From the NCBI GenBank assembly GCA_947504725.1, contig CANNHN010000002.1:62001-126000 (forward strand): 64,000 nt of DNA. Direction: 5' to 3'. Every line of letters begins with the position of its first letter. Positions within the stretch are counted from its first letter, which is position 1. Below are positions 35,679 through 45,402 of the stretch, piece by piece. A program made the position numbers and the translations under genes. This stretch comes from Bacteroidota bacterium (GTDB taxonomy: Bacteria > Bacteroidota > Bacteroidia > 2-12-FULL-35-15). Below the pieces are notes generated by a model. It had not been told where the DNA came from and made no database searches. It saw only the letters and a program-made list of their open reading frames with translations.

Positions 35679-36526
35679 AGCACGTTGGTAAATGCACTCT
35701 TTATCCTTGCATTCATCGACAAAGCTTTATCTAAATCATCTGTTGCTGGACCAAAATCATTTTTAAGGAAATGAGGAAAACTTCTATAATAGTAAACACG
35801 ATAGTTCTGAGGGAGAATAGAATCTTTCACATCAATCTTTACAGCTGTTGTATAATTTTTTATCACATCATCATACATTTTTGCTTTTGTTTGAGCCATT
35901 GCCAAATTGGTATAATAAGGCTTAAACATCGGCTGGTTCTTTTCTGTCAACCCATTCATGATAGTAACCGCACGTTGGTATTCGGTTACAGCAACAGCAT
36001 AGTCTTTCAAACTATCCTTGCTCATTCCTTTTAAATAATGTAATCGGTGGTTGTATTGATTTTTTGCAAGAGCCGCGTCACAAGTTGCCAAAGCATCCGC
36101 AAACTTTTTTGTATTGATTAAACACCAAGCTTTTTGTTCGAATGCTTCAATATTATCTTTATCATCTTCCAGCACCCTGTCCACATCAAACAAAGCTTGC
36201 GGCCACTTTCCTATACTTATTTTTAAGGCTGCTGCTTTTAAATATAATTTTTCGTCCTTTTTAATATTCAAGGCATTGTCATAATCGGCAATTGCTTTTT
36301 CAAGTTCTTTTTTAGTTTCATATGCTTTCCCTCGCTCAATCATCACCTCATCATCTTTGGGTTTTAATTCGAGCGCTTTTGTAAAAAGTGCAATTGCTTC
36401 ATCTGTCTTCCCATCTTTAGCGGCATCTTTTCCTTGAGAAAACAATTTGCCTGCACTTTGAGAAAAAGAGTTGATTGTTCCAGAAAGAAATAGAATAAAA
36501 AAGAATAAACGGAGTGTTTGTTTCAT
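35675..36526 (-). CDS. TPR protein, N-terminal part of a frameshifted TPR-OmpA gene
   Basis: 283 residues: signal peptide (cut near INSFSQ) and about six TPRs (~25-270). The last ~13 residues (MNARIKSAFTNVL) have no TPR character. In the alternative frame the DNA there encodes AFVDECKDKECIYQRAM, which continues directly into the TPR of the downstream gene. The two frames overlap as ATGA. The parsimonious reading is one gene with a one-base deletion in an AAA run (TTT on the coding strand). Translational coupling of two separate proteins is possible but would leave the OmpA part without a signal peptide. Confidence 0.85.
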   Translation of the reverse strand: MKQTLRLFFFILFLSGTINSFSQSAGKLFSQGKDAAKDGKTDEAIALFTKALELKPKDDEVMIERGKAYETKKELEKAIADYDNALNIKKDEKLYLKAAALKISIGKWPQALFDVDRVLEDDKDNIEAFEQKAWCLINTKKFADALATCDAALAKNQYNHRLHYLKGMSKDSLKDYAVAVTEYQRAVTIMNGLTEKNQPMFKPYYTNLAMAQTKAKMYDDVIKNYTTAVKIDVKDSILPQNYRVYYYRSFPHFLKNDFGPATDDLDKALSMNARIKSAFTNVL

Positions 36527-36603
36527 TTAGCTAAATTAAAACATTTTGGGGAATTGGAAAGAATCTCAAAATGAGACGATACTTCAAATAAGCAGAATAC
36601 TTG

Positions 36604-36669
36604 TGTCAGTTCGAGCGGAGTCGAGAACAGAGCAAGACATCTCGCCCTTCGACTCCGCTCAGGGTGACG
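36604..36669. repeat. REP-like palindrome, family B
   Basis: Arms of about 21 bp around gttcgagcggagtcgag (from 36605) and cttcgactccgctcagg (from 36648) are complementary with few mismatches and enclose an A/T-richer loop. It lies between glyS and the TPR-OmpA gene, downstream of glyS on the minus strand, where it could also act as a transcript end. Confidence 0.65.
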
Positions 36670-36692
36670 GCTCGATGTGACTTTGCATAATC

Positions 36693-38237
36693 TTATTGCA
36701 AACTCATCAAAGCCTTCTTAAAACTCACTTTATCATCCACAATTTTTACAAGCGCATCAATGCTTACACGGTCTTGTGTCATCGTATCACGGTGGCGAAT
36801 GGTAACCGTATTATCTTCTAAAGATTGATGATCAACCGTAATACAAAATGGAGTTCCTATTGCATCTTGTCTGCGATAACGTTTTCCGATTGTATCTTTT
36901 TCATCATACGTTGTTGCATGGTCGAATTTTAATAGATCTAAAATTTCACGTGCTTTTTCTGGCAGACCGTCTTTCTTTAATAAAGGAAGAACAGCTACTT
37001 TTATCGGAGCTAAAAATGCAGGAAGATTTAAAGCTGTACGGATTGTTCCATCTTCCAACTTCTCTTCCACAAATGCTTTGCTCATTACTGCCAAAAACAA
37101 TCTATCCAATCCAACAGAAGTTTCCACTACATAAGGAACATAATTCTGATTCAACTCCGGATCAAAGTATTGTAATTTTTTTCCTGAATGTTGTTCATGT
37201 GCTTTTAAATCGAAATCGGTACGAGAGTGAATTCCTTCCAATTCTTTAAACCCAAACGGAAAATTAAATTCAATATCACAAGCCGCATTTGCATAGTGTG
37301 CTAATTTAATATGATCGTGAAAGCGGTAATTTACTTCTCCGAAACCCAATGAATTATGCCACTTCATACGAGCAGCTTTCCAATGATGATACCATTCCAT
37401 TTCTGTTCCTGGTCTCACAAAAAATTGCATTTCCATTTGTTCGAACTCACGCATGCGGAATATAAACTGACGAGCAACAATTTCGTTACGGAATGCTTTT
37501 CCGGTTTGTGCAATACCAAACGGAATTTTCATTCTTCCGGATTTCTGCACATTCAAAAAGTTCACAAAAATTCCTTGAGCCGTTTCTGGACGTAAATAAA
37601 TTGTATTGGAATCTTCACTAACTGCGCCCATCGAAGTGCTGAACATCAAATTGAACTGACGAACTTCTGTCCAGTTTTTAGAACCAGAAATCGGACAAAC
37701 AATTTCGCAATCGATAATGATTTGACGAACTCCTTCTAAATCATTTTTCTCTAAAGCATCTTTGAACTTTGCAAGAATAGCATCTGCTTTAGCTTGATTT
37801 TCCAACACACGAGCATTGGTAGCACGAAATTGTGCTTCATCAAACGCATCGCCAAAACGCTCTTTTGCTTTATCAACTTCTTTCTGAATTTTCCCTTCAA
37901 TCTTAGCCACATGATCTTCAATCAACACATCCGCACGGTATCTTTTTTTACTGTCTTTATTATCAATCAATGGATCGTTAAAAGCATCAACGTGTCCAGA
38001 TGCTTTCCATGTTGTAGGATGCATAAAAATAGCAGCATCAATTCCCACAATGTTTTCGTGCATTTGCACCATTGCTTTCCACCAGTATTCGCGTAAGTTC
38101 TTTTTTAACTCCGCACCCATTTGTCCGTAATCATAAACAGCACTTAGGCCATCATAAATTTCGGAGCTCTGAAAAATAAACCCATACTCTTTAGAATGGG
38201 AAATAATGTTTTTAAAAATGTCTTCTTGATTTGCCAT
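36693..38237 (-). CDS. glyS: Glycyl-tRNA synthetase (single-chain type)
   Basis: Class II enzyme that charges tRNA-Gly. 514 residues, the single-chain homodimeric type found in eukaryotes and many bacteria rather than the two-subunit GlyQS. Visible motifs: WKASGHVDAFNDPL near the N-terminus, YLRPETAQGIFVNF, motif 2 region FGIAQTGKAFRNEI...FRMREFEQMEMQFF, motif 3 VVETSVGLDRL, and a C-terminal anticodon-binding domain beginning APIKVAVLPLLKKDGL. An insertion rich in Lys/Asp at ~100-185 sits between the first two motifs. It is transcribed alone and flanked on both sides by REP-like palindromes. Confidence 0.97.
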   Translation of the reverse strand: MANQEDIFKNIISHSKEYGFIFQSSEIYDGLSAVYDYGQMGAELKKNLREYWWKAMVQMHENIVGIDAAIFMHPTTWKASGHVDAFNDPLIDNKDSKKRYRADVLIEDHVAKIEGKIQKEVDKAKERFGDAFDEAQFRATNARVLENQAKADAILAKFKDALEKNDLEGVRQIIIDCEIVCPISGSKNWTEVRQFNLMFSTSMGAVSEDSNTIYLRPETAQGIFVNFLNVQKSGRMKIPFGIAQTGKAFRNEIVARQFIFRMREFEQMEMQFFVRPGTEMEWYHHWKAARMKWHNSLGFGEVNYRFHDHIKLAHYANAACDIEFNFPFGFKELEGIHSRTDFDLKAHEQHSGKKLQYFDPELNQNYVPYVVETSVGLDRLFLAVMSKAFVEEKLEDGTIRTALNLPAFLAPIKVAVLPLLKKDGLPEKAREILDLLKFDHATTYDEKDTIGKRYRRQDAIGTPFCITVDHQSLEDNTVTIRHRDTMTQDRVSIDALVKIVDDKVSFKKALMSLQ

Positions 38238-38285
38238 AACGGGTGTAAAAATAGGAAATTAATTGATATTCACTCCTAACTATAA

Positions 38286-38355
38286 ACACTTCGACTACGC
38301 TCAGTGTGACGTTTACAGAGCCAGTTTCCTCCGTCATGCTGAGCATAGTCGAAGC
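38286..38355. repeat. Paired REP-like units, family B
   Basis: Two units in opposite orientation: acttcgactacgctcagtgt (from 38288) and cgtcatgctgagcatagtcg (from 38332). They are largely complementary and could fold into one long hairpin. They lie in the gap between the divergent glyS and DUF3109 genes. Confidence 0.65.
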
Positions 38356-38389
38356 ATAAGCGCTGAAATCAAAATCCCATTAAAATCTG

Positions 38390-38397
38390 TACATTTG
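38390..38397 (+). promoter_or_regulatory. -7 box for the DUF3109 gene
   Basis: TACATTTG is an exact TAnnTTTG match, 34 nt upstream of the ATG. No well-spaced -33 TTG is present. Confidence 0.4.
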
Positions 38398-38431
38398 TTC
38401 TCATTAATACTTAATATAAGTTCACCTATAC

Positions 38432-38995
38432 ATGATAGCAATAGACAATACCATCGTTTCCGAACATTTATTAGAGAAAAAATTTGTGTGTGATTTAAAT
38501 GCTTGCAAAGGAGAATGCTGTGTACAGGGCGAATCCGGAGCACCACTGGAAGAAGAAGAAATTGCGATTTTAGAAGATGTATGGGATGAGGTGAAACCTT
38601 ATTTACCGAAAGATGGCGTGAAAGCCATTGAAAAACAAGGCGTTTTTGTGATTGATAGTGATGGTGATTATACAACACCATTGGTGAAAGGAAAACATTG
38701 TGCCTTTACGATTTTTGATGATGGCATTGCTAAATGCGGTATTGAGCAAGCGTATTACGACAAAAAAATCACCTGGAAAAAGCCTATCTCTTGCCATTTA
38801 TATCCAGTACGTATTACTAAATACAAAGATTACGAGGCCGTGAACTATCATAAATGGGATATCTGCAAGCCTGCCTGCGAGTGTGGGGCAAAATTAGATG
38901 TACCAGTATATAAGTTCTTAAAAGAGCCGTTAATCCGTAAGTTTGGCAAGGATTGGTATAAACAATTGGAGTTAGCTGATAAATTGAGGAAATAG
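38432..38995 (+). CDS. DUF3109-family cysteine-rich protein
   Basis: 187 residues with a cysteine pattern typical of DUF3109: FVCDLNACKGECCVQG (Cys20, 25, 29, 30), then KHCAFTIFDDGIAKCGIEQAYY, SCHLYPVRI and CKPACECG. The arrangement resembles YkgJ-like metal or Fe-S-binding proteins, so a bound metal is likely. It has no signal peptide and is cytoplasmic. The cellular role is unknown. It is a single gene between glyS and the ribonucleotide reductase genes. Confidence 0.9.
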   Translation: MIAIDNTIVSEHLLEKKFVCDLNACKGECCVQGESGAPLEEEEIAILEDVWDEVKPYLPKDGVKAIEKQGVFVIDSDGDYTTPLVKGKHCAFTIFDDGIAKCGIEQAYYDKKITWKKPISCHLYPVRITKYKDYEAVNYHKWDICKPACECGAKLDVPVYKFLKEPLIRKFGKDWYKQLELADKLRK

Positions 38996-39480
38996 TTCTT
39001 TAAAAAATCTGATTTCGATATCTTATCCAGGAAATCTGAAATTCCAAATTTTCATGATTAAGGCAAAGCCTCCTCTCTAAACATATTTATTTATAGGCAT
39101 TTCGGGCTACATCCCCCGAAACATCAGTATTTCTAATTGTGATTAATTTTCGGATACTGCAAATTTTTTCCCCATTAATTTTCAGTTTTTTTCACTTCAA
39201 ACTTAAAAGGCTGTTTTTTAATACATTGGTTAATTCTTAACATTCGTCTGTTAATTTCGCGTGTTTATAACTTCAGTCAAATGTTAATTCAATGCACTTG
39301 ACACATCCCTTTTTTTTACCAAAATTTGTACACCTTTAATTCAATAAGCAATACTTTACAATGTAGCTCAAAAAGAAAGCAATAGCTTTCAGGGGTCTTT
39401 TGCCCTCTAAACGAAAGTGTTGAAGAGAATAAAAGACTGATGATCAAAATATTACACATTATTTAAACGAATATACATTT
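38996..39480 (+). other. Long leader region upstream of nrdB
   Basis: 485 bp with no gene. A 7-bp hairpin tttcggg / cccgaaa lies at 39100-39121. At 39375-39418 two stems compete for the same strand: gaaagc (39375-39380) pairs with gctttc (39385-39390), or gctttc pairs with gaaagt (39413-39418) enclosing aggg / ccct. No NrdR box, cobalamin riboswitch or classical terminator was recognised. Confidence 0.45.
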
Positions 39481-40449
39481 ATGAACGAAGAACCAATACT
39501 AAAAGAGAATAAAGACCGCTTCGTTCTATTCCCGATTAAACACAACAACATTTGGGAGATGTACAAAAAAGCAGAAGCTAGCTTTTGGACTGCTGAAGAA
39601 ATTGATTTAAATCCAGACTTACAAGATTGGGATAATAAGTTAAATGATGATGAAAAACATTTCATCAAACATGTTCTTGCATTTTTTGCTGCCAGCGATG
39701 GTATCGTAAACGAAAACTTGGCTGTGAACTTTATGAATGAAGTTCAATATCCTGAAGCGCGCTGCTTCTACGGTTTTCAAATTATGATGGAAAACATTCA
39801 CTCTGAAACATATTCTTTATTAATCGACTCCTATATTAAAGATCCGCAAGAAAAAGATCGCTTATTTCATTCTATCGATACATTGCCATGTGTTGGAAAA
39901 AAAGCTGAATGGGCTATTAAATGGATCGGTAACGGAACTTTCGCAGAACGACTTATTGCTTTTGCTGCAGTAGAAGGTATTTTCTTCTCCGGAAGTTTCT
40001 GCTCCATTTTCTGGTTAAAAAAACGCGGATTAATGCCCGGACTTACTTTCTCTAACGAACTCATTTCGCGTGATGAAGGATTGCATTGCGATTTCGCTTG
40101 TCTCTTGTATTCTGAATTAACGAATCAATTGCCAAAGGAAAGAGTAACTGCTATCATTAAAAATGCAGTTGAGATTGAAAAAGAATTTGTTTCTGATGCT
40201 TTACCTGTAGGTTTAATTGGTATGAATGCTGATTTGATGTGTCAATACATCGAGTTTGTTGCCGACCGATTACTAGTTGCGCTTGGATGTGATAAAGCAT
40301 ACAATGCAACTTGCCCATTCGACTTTATGGAATTAATTTCTTTACAAGGAAAAACAAATTTCTTCGAAAAACGTGTCGCTGAATACCAGAAAGCTGGGGT
40401 GATGGGCAAAAAAGAAGACAATGTGTTTAAACTAGACGAGGACTTTTAG
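39481..40449 (+). CDS. nrdB: Class Ia ribonucleotide reductase, small (radical) subunit
   Basis: 322 residues. It carries the di-iron centre and tyrosyl radical needed to reduce ribonucleotides aerobically. Ligands are visible: Asp42 in EEIDLNPD, and Glu104, His107 and radical Tyr111 in ENIHSETY, which matches the E115-H118-Y122 spacing of the E. coli protein; the second-half ligands fall in the [10 protein letters not shown] and RDEGLHCDF motifs. It is closest to the eukaryote-like NrdB type. nrdA follows 221 bp downstream in the same direction, with a repeat-containing gap between them, so the two may be cotranscribed. Confidence 0.95.
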   Translation: MNEEPILKENKDRFVLFPIKHNNIWEMYKKAEASFWTAEEIDLNPDLQDWDNKLNDDEKHFIKHVLAFFAASDGIVNENLAVNFMNEVQYPEARCFYGFQIMMENIHSETYSLLIDSYIKDPQEKDRLFHSIDTLPCVGKKAEWAIKWIGNGTFAERLIAFAAVEGIFFSGSFCSIFWLKKRGLMPGLTFSNELISRDEGLHCDFACLLYSELTNQLPKERVTAIIKNAVEIEKEFVSDALPVGLIGMNADLMCQYIEFVADRLLVALGCDKAYNATCPFDFMELISLQGKTNFFEKRVAEYQKAGVMGKKEDNVFKLDEDF

Positions 40450-40453
40450 CGTG

Positions 40454-40530
40454 CCCTTCGACTACGCTCAGGGTGACGCCTGACTTAGAACCGTCATCCC
40501 GTGCCACGACACGGGATCTCATGATGAGGA
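40454..40530. repeat. REP-like palindromes, families B and A, between nrdB and nrdA
   Basis: A family B unit (ccttcgactacgctcagg core, 40454-40478) is followed by a family A hairpin atcccgtg / cacgggat with a 6-nt loop (40496-40517) and trailing ctcatgatgagg. The family A unit matches the reverse complement of 32707-32746. If nrdB and nrdA are one transcript, the hairpins would sit inside it and could alter stability or subunit ratio. Confidence 0.65.
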
Positions 40531-40670
40531 CGCAATGAAAATTAAAAGAATAAGAATTAAAAACAACAAAGATTAAATTATCTGCCGAGTGCGTAAACAA
40601 AGCAGATAATCATTACAAACAAAACAGTACTACTAAGCTATTAACTAACTACTCAAACAAACTCTCATTT

Positions 40671-43139
40671 ATGTACGTAATCAAAAGAGATGGCAATCGC
40701 GAATCAGTAAAATTTGACAAAGTAACAGCTCGTATCCAAAAACTTTGCTACGGTTTGGACCCTATTCACGTAACTCCTATCAATGTTGCCATGAAGGTGA
40801 TTGAAGGAATTTACGAAGGTGTTACAACCAGCGAATTGGATAACCTAGCTGCTGAAACTGCTGCTTCGCTTACCACAAAACACCCCGACTATGCGCTATT
40901 GGCGTCTCGCATAGCAGTGTCTAACTTGCACAAAAACACGAACAAGTCGTTTTCGAAAACGATGGAAGCGTTGTACAATTATATTGATCCGAAAACTGGA
41001 AAGAAAGCTCCTTTAATTGCTGACGATGTTCACGAAATTATTCAAAAGAATGCTCAGGAATTAGACTCTACAATTATTTACGATCGTGATTTCGGTTACG
41101 ATTATTTTGGTTTCAAAACATTGGAACGTTCGTATTTATTAAAATTGAACGGACAAGTTGCTGAACGCCCGCAACACATGGTAATGCGCGTAGCTGTTGG
41201 AATTCACAAAGACGATATCGCTTCTGCAATTGAAACCTATAACTTAATGTCGGAACGTTGGTTTACGCACGCTACTCCAACATTATTTAACGCTGGAACT
41301 CCTAAACCTCAAATGTCGTCTTGCTTTTTATTGACTGTAAAAGACGATAGCATCGATGGTATTTATGATACATTAAAATCATGCGCTAAAATTTCACAAA
41401 GCGCTGGTGGAATCGGATTGAGCATTCACAACATCCGTGCTACGGGTTCTTACATCCGTGGAACAAATGGTACTTCAAACGGTATCATTCCAATGTTGCG
41501 TGTATTCAACGATACTGCTCGTTATGTTGATCAAGGTGGTGGAAAACGCAAAGGTTCTTTCGCTATTTACTTGGAGCCTTGGCATGCTGATATTTATGAA
41601 TTCTTAGACTTGCGTAAAAACACAGGTAAAGAAGAAGCACGTGCACGTGATTTGTTCACAGCAATGTGGACTCCAGATTTATTCATGAAACGTGTAGAAG
41701 AAAACAGCACATGGAGTTTATTCTGTCCGAACGAAGCACCAGGATTAGCTGATTGTTGGGGAGCTGAATTCGAAGCACTTTATACTCGCTACGAACAAGA
41801 AGGCAAAGCACGCAAAACAATTCAAGCACGTGAACTTTGGACAGCTATCATCGATTCACAAATTGAAACTGGTAATCCATATATGTTGTACAAAGATGCT
41901 TGTAACTCAAAAAGCAATCAACAAAATTTGGGAACGATCAAGTCGTCAAACTTGTGTACCGAAATTATTGAATACACTGCTCCAGACGAAATCGCAGTTT
42001 GTAACTTGGCTTCTATCGCATTGCCTCGCTTTGTGGAAGATGGAAAATTTGATCACCAAAAATTATTCGACATCACGTATGTGATTACGAAAAACTTAAA
42101 TAAAATCATCGACCGCAATTATTATCCGGTTGCTGAAGCACGTAATTCTAACATGCGTCACCGTCCGATTGGAATTGGCGTACAAGGATTAGCAGATGCA
42201 TTCATCTTGATGCGTTTCCCTTTCGATTCTCCTGAAGCAGTTCAGTTGAACAAAGAAATTCATGAGACGATTTATTATGCATCTATGACTGCATCAAAAG
42301 ATCTTTCGAAAAAAGATGGTCCTTATGAATCATATCCTGGTTCACCAGTATCAAAAGGAATTTTCCAATTTGATATGTGGAATGTAACACCATCTCCACG
42401 TTGGGAATGGGATATTTTAAAAGAAGAAGTAAAAACACACGGTGTACGCAACTCCTTATTGTTAGCCCCAATGCCAACAGCTTCTACTTCTCAAATTTTA
42501 GGAAACAACGAGTGTTTTGAACCATACACTTCTAACATTTATTCACGCAGAGTATTGTCTGGAGAGTTTGTAATTGTAAACAAACACTTATTGAAAGACT
42601 TAGTGAAACTTGGTATCTGGAACGATTCATTGAAAAACAAAATCATTATTGCAAATGGTTCTGTACAAAACATTGCTGAAATTCCTGAAAACGTAAAAGC
42701 ATTATACAAAACAGTTTGGGAAATTTCTCAAAAGGTAATCATCAACATGGCTGCTGACCGTGGAGCATACATCTGTCAGTCACAATCGTTGAACTTGTTT
42801 GTACAAGATGCAAATTTCGCGAAACTTTCTTCTATGCACTTCTACGGATGGAAAGCAGGATTAAAAACTGGGATGTATTACTTACGTACAAAAGCTGCTG
42901 CAGATGCAATTAAATTTACTGCAGATGCTGCTGCTGCAAAAGAATTACCAGAAGGAACAACGGTTGTTGCAACAGAAGTATTAGGCAACGAAGATGTTTT
43001 AATCATGGAACGTCAACAACAAATTTCTGCTGAGCGTCAAGCAATTTTAGAAGCAGAAGCAATTAAAGCTGCTGAAGTTGCTGCACAAATCACTTGTTCA
43101 ATTGATAACAAGGATGATTGTGAAGCTTGCGGAAGTTAA
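40671..43139 (+). CDS. nrdA: Class Ia ribonucleotide reductase, large (catalytic) subunit
   Basis: 822 residues. Residues 1-~95 form an ATP-cone ([17 protein letters not shown]), the dATP-sensing activity switch. The catalytic barrel shows the active-site cysteines in MSSCFLL, NLCTEI and CNLASI and the NxCxE-type motif around [10 protein letters not shown]. The C-terminal tail ends DDCEACGS, a CxxC pair that shuttles reducing equivalents from thioredoxin. Between ~760 and 810 there is an Ala/Glu-rich linker. With NrdB it supplies deoxyribonucleotides. A strong terminator follows at 43158-43195. Confidence 0.96.
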   Translation: MYVIKRDGNRESVKFDKVTARIQKLCYGLDPIHVTPINVAMKVIEGIYEGVTTSELDNLAAETAASLTTKHPDYALLASRIAVSNLHKNTNKSFSKTMEALYNYIDPKTGKKAPLIADDVHEIIQKNAQELDSTIIYDRDFGYDYFGFKTLERSYLLKLNGQVAERPQHMVMRVAVGIHKDDIASAIETYNLMSERWFTHATPTLFNAGTPKPQMSSCFLLTVKDDSIDGIYDTLKSCAKISQSAGGIGLSIHNIRATGSYIRGTNGTSNGIIPMLRVFNDTARYVDQGGGKRKGSFAIYLEPWHADIYEFLDLRKNTGKEEARARDLFTAMWTPDLFMKRVEENSTWSLFCPNEAPGLADCWGAEFEALYTRYEQEGKARKTIQARELWTAIIDSQIETGNPYMLYKDACNSKSNQQNLGTIKSSNLCTEIIEYTAPDEIAVCNLASIALPRFVEDGKFDHQKLFDITYVITKNLNKIIDRNYYPVAEARNSNMRHRPIGIGVQGLADAFILMRFPFDSPEAVQLNKEIHETIYYASMTASKDLSKKDGPYESYPGSPVSKGIFQFDMWNVTPSPRWEWDILKEEVKTHGVRNSLLLAPMPTASTSQILGNNECFEPYTSNIYSRRVLSGEFVIVNKHLLKDLVKLGIWNDSLKNKIIIANGSVQNIAEIPENVKALYKTVWEISQKVIINMAADRGAYICQSQSLNLFVQDANFAKLSSMHFYGWKAGLKTGMYYLRTKAAADAIKFTADAAAAKELPEGTTVVATEVLGNEDVLIMERQQQISAERQAILEAEAIKAAEVAAQITCSIDNKDDCEACGS

Positions 43140-43157
43140 AAAGTTAATAATAAATAG

Positions 43158-43195
43158 AAAAAAAGCCCCGATTAAATTTAATCGGGGCTTTTTTT
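43158..43195. terminator. Strong bidirectional terminator after nrdA
   Basis: A 38-bp perfect palindrome: arms aaaaaaagccccgattaaa and its complement, with A and T runs at the ends. It sits between nrdA (+) and the ATPase-TPR gene (-) and can end both transcripts. Confidence 0.93.
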
Positions 43196-43215
43196 ATTAT
43201 TAGTAATACATAGTG

Positions 43216-44859
43216 TTACTCAGAGCTATCAATATAAATTTCTTCAATATCCAATCCATATTTTATCATCATATTTATGAATCGTTCTTCGTTCTTATAT
43301 TTCTCATAAACATCTTTAGCAGTATTTAATTCTTTTGTTTTAATCCCCTTTGATAACGCTATATTTAAGTTTAAATAAAACTCTTCTTCCTTGTTCTCTG
43401 ACGAATATATTTCCGCCAATGTCCCGAAATACATTGAATCATTTGAATTTATTTCAATCGCTTTATATATATCTGAGTATGCTTTTTTATTTTCACCTCT
43501 ACTTCTATAAAAATCTGCTCTACTATTTAAAACTCTATCGTCATTAGCATTTATATTTTCTAAAAAAAATGTTAGAATAGACTCAGCATCATTAAGCCTC
43601 TCTTGTCTTTTAAAAAGAAAATATTTTCCTAAATAAGAATATGAATTAGAGGGATCTATTTCAATTGCCTTATTACAATAATCTAAAGATAATTGATCAT
43701 TATTTCTGAGAATCCTGTATATCGTTCCTAAATTAGCGTTTGCATACCAGTCATTAGGGTCTAATTCTAAAACTATCTTAAAGTCATGGATAGCTTTTTC
43801 ATAGTTTTTAAGTCCGAAATAAATAAATGCTCGTTGTAAAAAATACTCAAACTTAGTTGAATCCAAGTCAATTGCCTTATCTAAGTGCTGTATTTTTTTT
43901 GATACATCCTCTTCTTCTTTAGATTTATTGAATTCCTTTTCAGCATTTCTTTTGTTTCGAAAAATTTCTATTTCCTCAGGGAGAATAAAATTTTTTGTTA
44001 AAATATCGAATAGATTTAAATAATCTTTTGAGATAGATACGCCCTTTTCTTCGTAATCATAACCAATCAAAGCTCTTTCATCTTCTTCGAGACGTCTATC
44101 TGAATGAATAATTGAAATATCAAACTCTTTTAATCCAAGATATTTTTTAAATTCCTCTTTTCTCTTATTTAATATTAAAATCTCTTTCCCTTTATCATTT
44201 GGAGTATCAGTAAAAGGTAATCTGGTTAAAACAAAATTAACTTTAGGAGTCTCCCCAAATAATGAGTTTGATTCATCAAGTAAATTTTTAATTATTTTTT
44301 TACTGCCGAAAATATTTTCTTGATTGTTTGCCGCAAAAACAACAACTTCCTCGGCTAATACCCTTAAAGTTATCCCTGCAATGTCTGTAATTCCCGTTCT
44401 AGAATCTATTAATAAAAAATCGGGATTAAACTCTTTTTTAATTTTGTTTTTCAAGTCTAAGAAAAAATTTACTCCTTGGGCTTCTTCACTATAAAACATA
44501 TCAGACCATTTTATCATGGAAAGTTTTTTCCAATAATCTTGGGTCTCAATATTTCCGGCCGAAATGAAATTAATCGGCTCAAATACTTTATTTGCAGGAT
44601 TAAGCGTAACGGAGTACTCTTTTATTGTATTTGGTACAATTCCTTCACAAGAAAATTTATGTATGTAATCTACAATTCCTTTTTCTATTTTAGCCTGCTT
44701 AGAATAATTTTTAAACTTGAATTGCAATCCTGGCGCTTCAAGATCAAAATCTAAAACACAAACTTTTTTGTTGTATTCGGATAACCTTATAGCAACATTG
44801 CTAAGAGCCAATGATCTCCCGACCCCGCCCTTATATGAATAAAATGTTATCGTTCTCAT
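43216..44859 (-). CDS. KGGVGR-type ParA/MinD-like ATPase fused to TPRs
   Basis: 547 residues. Residues 1-~290 form a SIMIBI P-loop ATPase: deviant Walker A YKGGVGRS (9-16), where the signature Lys10 is kept but the P-loop lysine is Arg15; VLDFDLEAPG (35-44) and LIDSRTGITD (150-159) complete the site. Residues ~325-530 hold five or six TPRs (YEKAIHDFKIVLELDPNDWYANANLGTIY). KGGVGR ATPases with TPRs are known from bacterial conflict and signalling loci rather than from plasmid partition; no parB-like gene or parS site is seen here. It is the third gene of a cassette with an XRE regulator and a DUF6932-like protein, 19 bp after the regulator. The function is unproven. Confidence 0.88.
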   Translation of the reverse strand: MRTITFYSYKGGVGRSLALSNVAIRLSEYNKKVCVLDFDLEAPGLQFKFKNYSKQAKIEKGIVDYIHKFSCEGIVPNTIKEYSVTLNPANKVFEPINFISAGNIETQDYWKKLSMIKWSDMFYSEEAQGVNFFLDLKNKIKKEFNPDFLLIDSRTGITDIAGITLRVLAEEVVVFAANNQENIFGSKKIIKNLLDESNSLFGETPKVNFVLTRLPFTDTPNDKGKEILILNKRKEEFKKYLGLKEFDISIIHSDRRLEEDERALIGYDYEEKGVSISKDYLNLFDILTKNFILPEEIEIFRNKRNAEKEFNKSKEEEDVSKKIQHLDKAIDLDSTKFEYFLQRAFIYFGLKNYEKAIHDFKIVLELDPNDWYANANLGTIYRILRNNDQLSLDYCNKAIEIDPSNSYSYLGKYFLFKRQERLNDAESILTFFLENINANDDRVLNSRADFYRSRGENKKAYSDIYKAIEINSNDSMYFGTLAEIYSSENKEEEFYLNLNIALSKGIKTKELNTAKDVYEKYKNEERFINMMIKYGLDIEEIYIDSSE

Positions 44860-44878
44860 ATTATATATATTTAATTTT

Positions 44879-45400
44879 TTAGCGTGCTAAACAAAAGCCA
44901 GACGCTTTAACATGTTGAGATGCTACTTTAACTTTTTCTAATGAAATGTTTTCCGGATAATCAAAACTTTTTCCATTTAAAATTAAAATTCTCTCGAAAT
45001 AAAATTTCAAATTTAAAGCCATCGCGACTTCAATAACCTTTGATAAAGAAGCCGTTTCGTAATCAGTTGCTTCGTATCTTTGGATTTGTTGCTCTTTCAA
45101 TCCAAGTTTCTCTCCCAAACTTTTATGTGTTAAATCTTGAGCAAGTCTCGCGGATACCAATATATCAGAAATGTTTTCTAATGACACAGGCTTCTTACAA
45201 AAAAACTTTCCTGACACTAAAGATTCGTATGTGTCAATTTGTTCTTCTAAGTCTTTAATTAGACCTCCAAAAGAATTTATCCCAAGTCTATATTTAGCAG
45301 AGTTTTTATTAGTCGTCTCTACCTCAAATTCTTTCAAAGCATCTTTTAACTCTACTAATTTTCTTCGAGTAGATTCGGCTTGTTTGTGATTTTTTATCAT
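44879..45400 (-). CDS. XRE-family regulator with N-terminal helical domain (antitoxin-like)
   Basis: 173 residues. The N-terminal ~65 are helical (MIKNHKQAESTRRKL...LEEQIDTYESLVSG), resembling the front part of HigA-type antitoxins. A Cro/C1 helix-turn-helix follows (~78-132; LTHKSLGEKLGLKEQQIQRYEATDY), then a ~40-residue tail. It starts 2 bp after the stop of the nucleotidyltransferase-like gene, as in toxin-antitoxin pairs. The likely operators are the 18-bp palindrome at 45919-45960, which covers the cassette -33 box, and the related half-site at 45851-45868. Autorepression is inferred from that layout. Confidence 0.88.
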   Translation of the reverse strand: MIKNHKQAESTRRKLVELKDALKEFEVETTNKNSAKYRLGINSFGGLIKDLEEQIDTYESLVSGKFFCKKPVSLENISDILVSARLAQDLTHKSLGEKLGLKEQQIQRYEATDYETASLSKVIEVAMALNLKFYFERILILNGKSFDYPENISLEKVKVASQHVKASGFCLAR

Positions 45401-45402
45401 GG

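Noticed and set aside
34059-36526. Two separate genes with programmed ribosomal frameshifting
   Set aside because: No slippery heptamer or downstream pseudoknot was seen at the junction; a one-base loss in a TTT run explains it more simply.
38996-39480. Cobalamin riboswitch or NrdR boxes upstream of nrdB
   Set aside because: Neither the B12-box consensus nor a paired ACAC...GTGT NrdR palindrome could be found; class Ia enzymes do not need B12.
43216-44859. Chromosome or plasmid partition protein ParA
   Set aside because: The P-loop lysine is replaced (KGGVGRS), a TPR half is fused, and no ParB gene or parS site is nearby.
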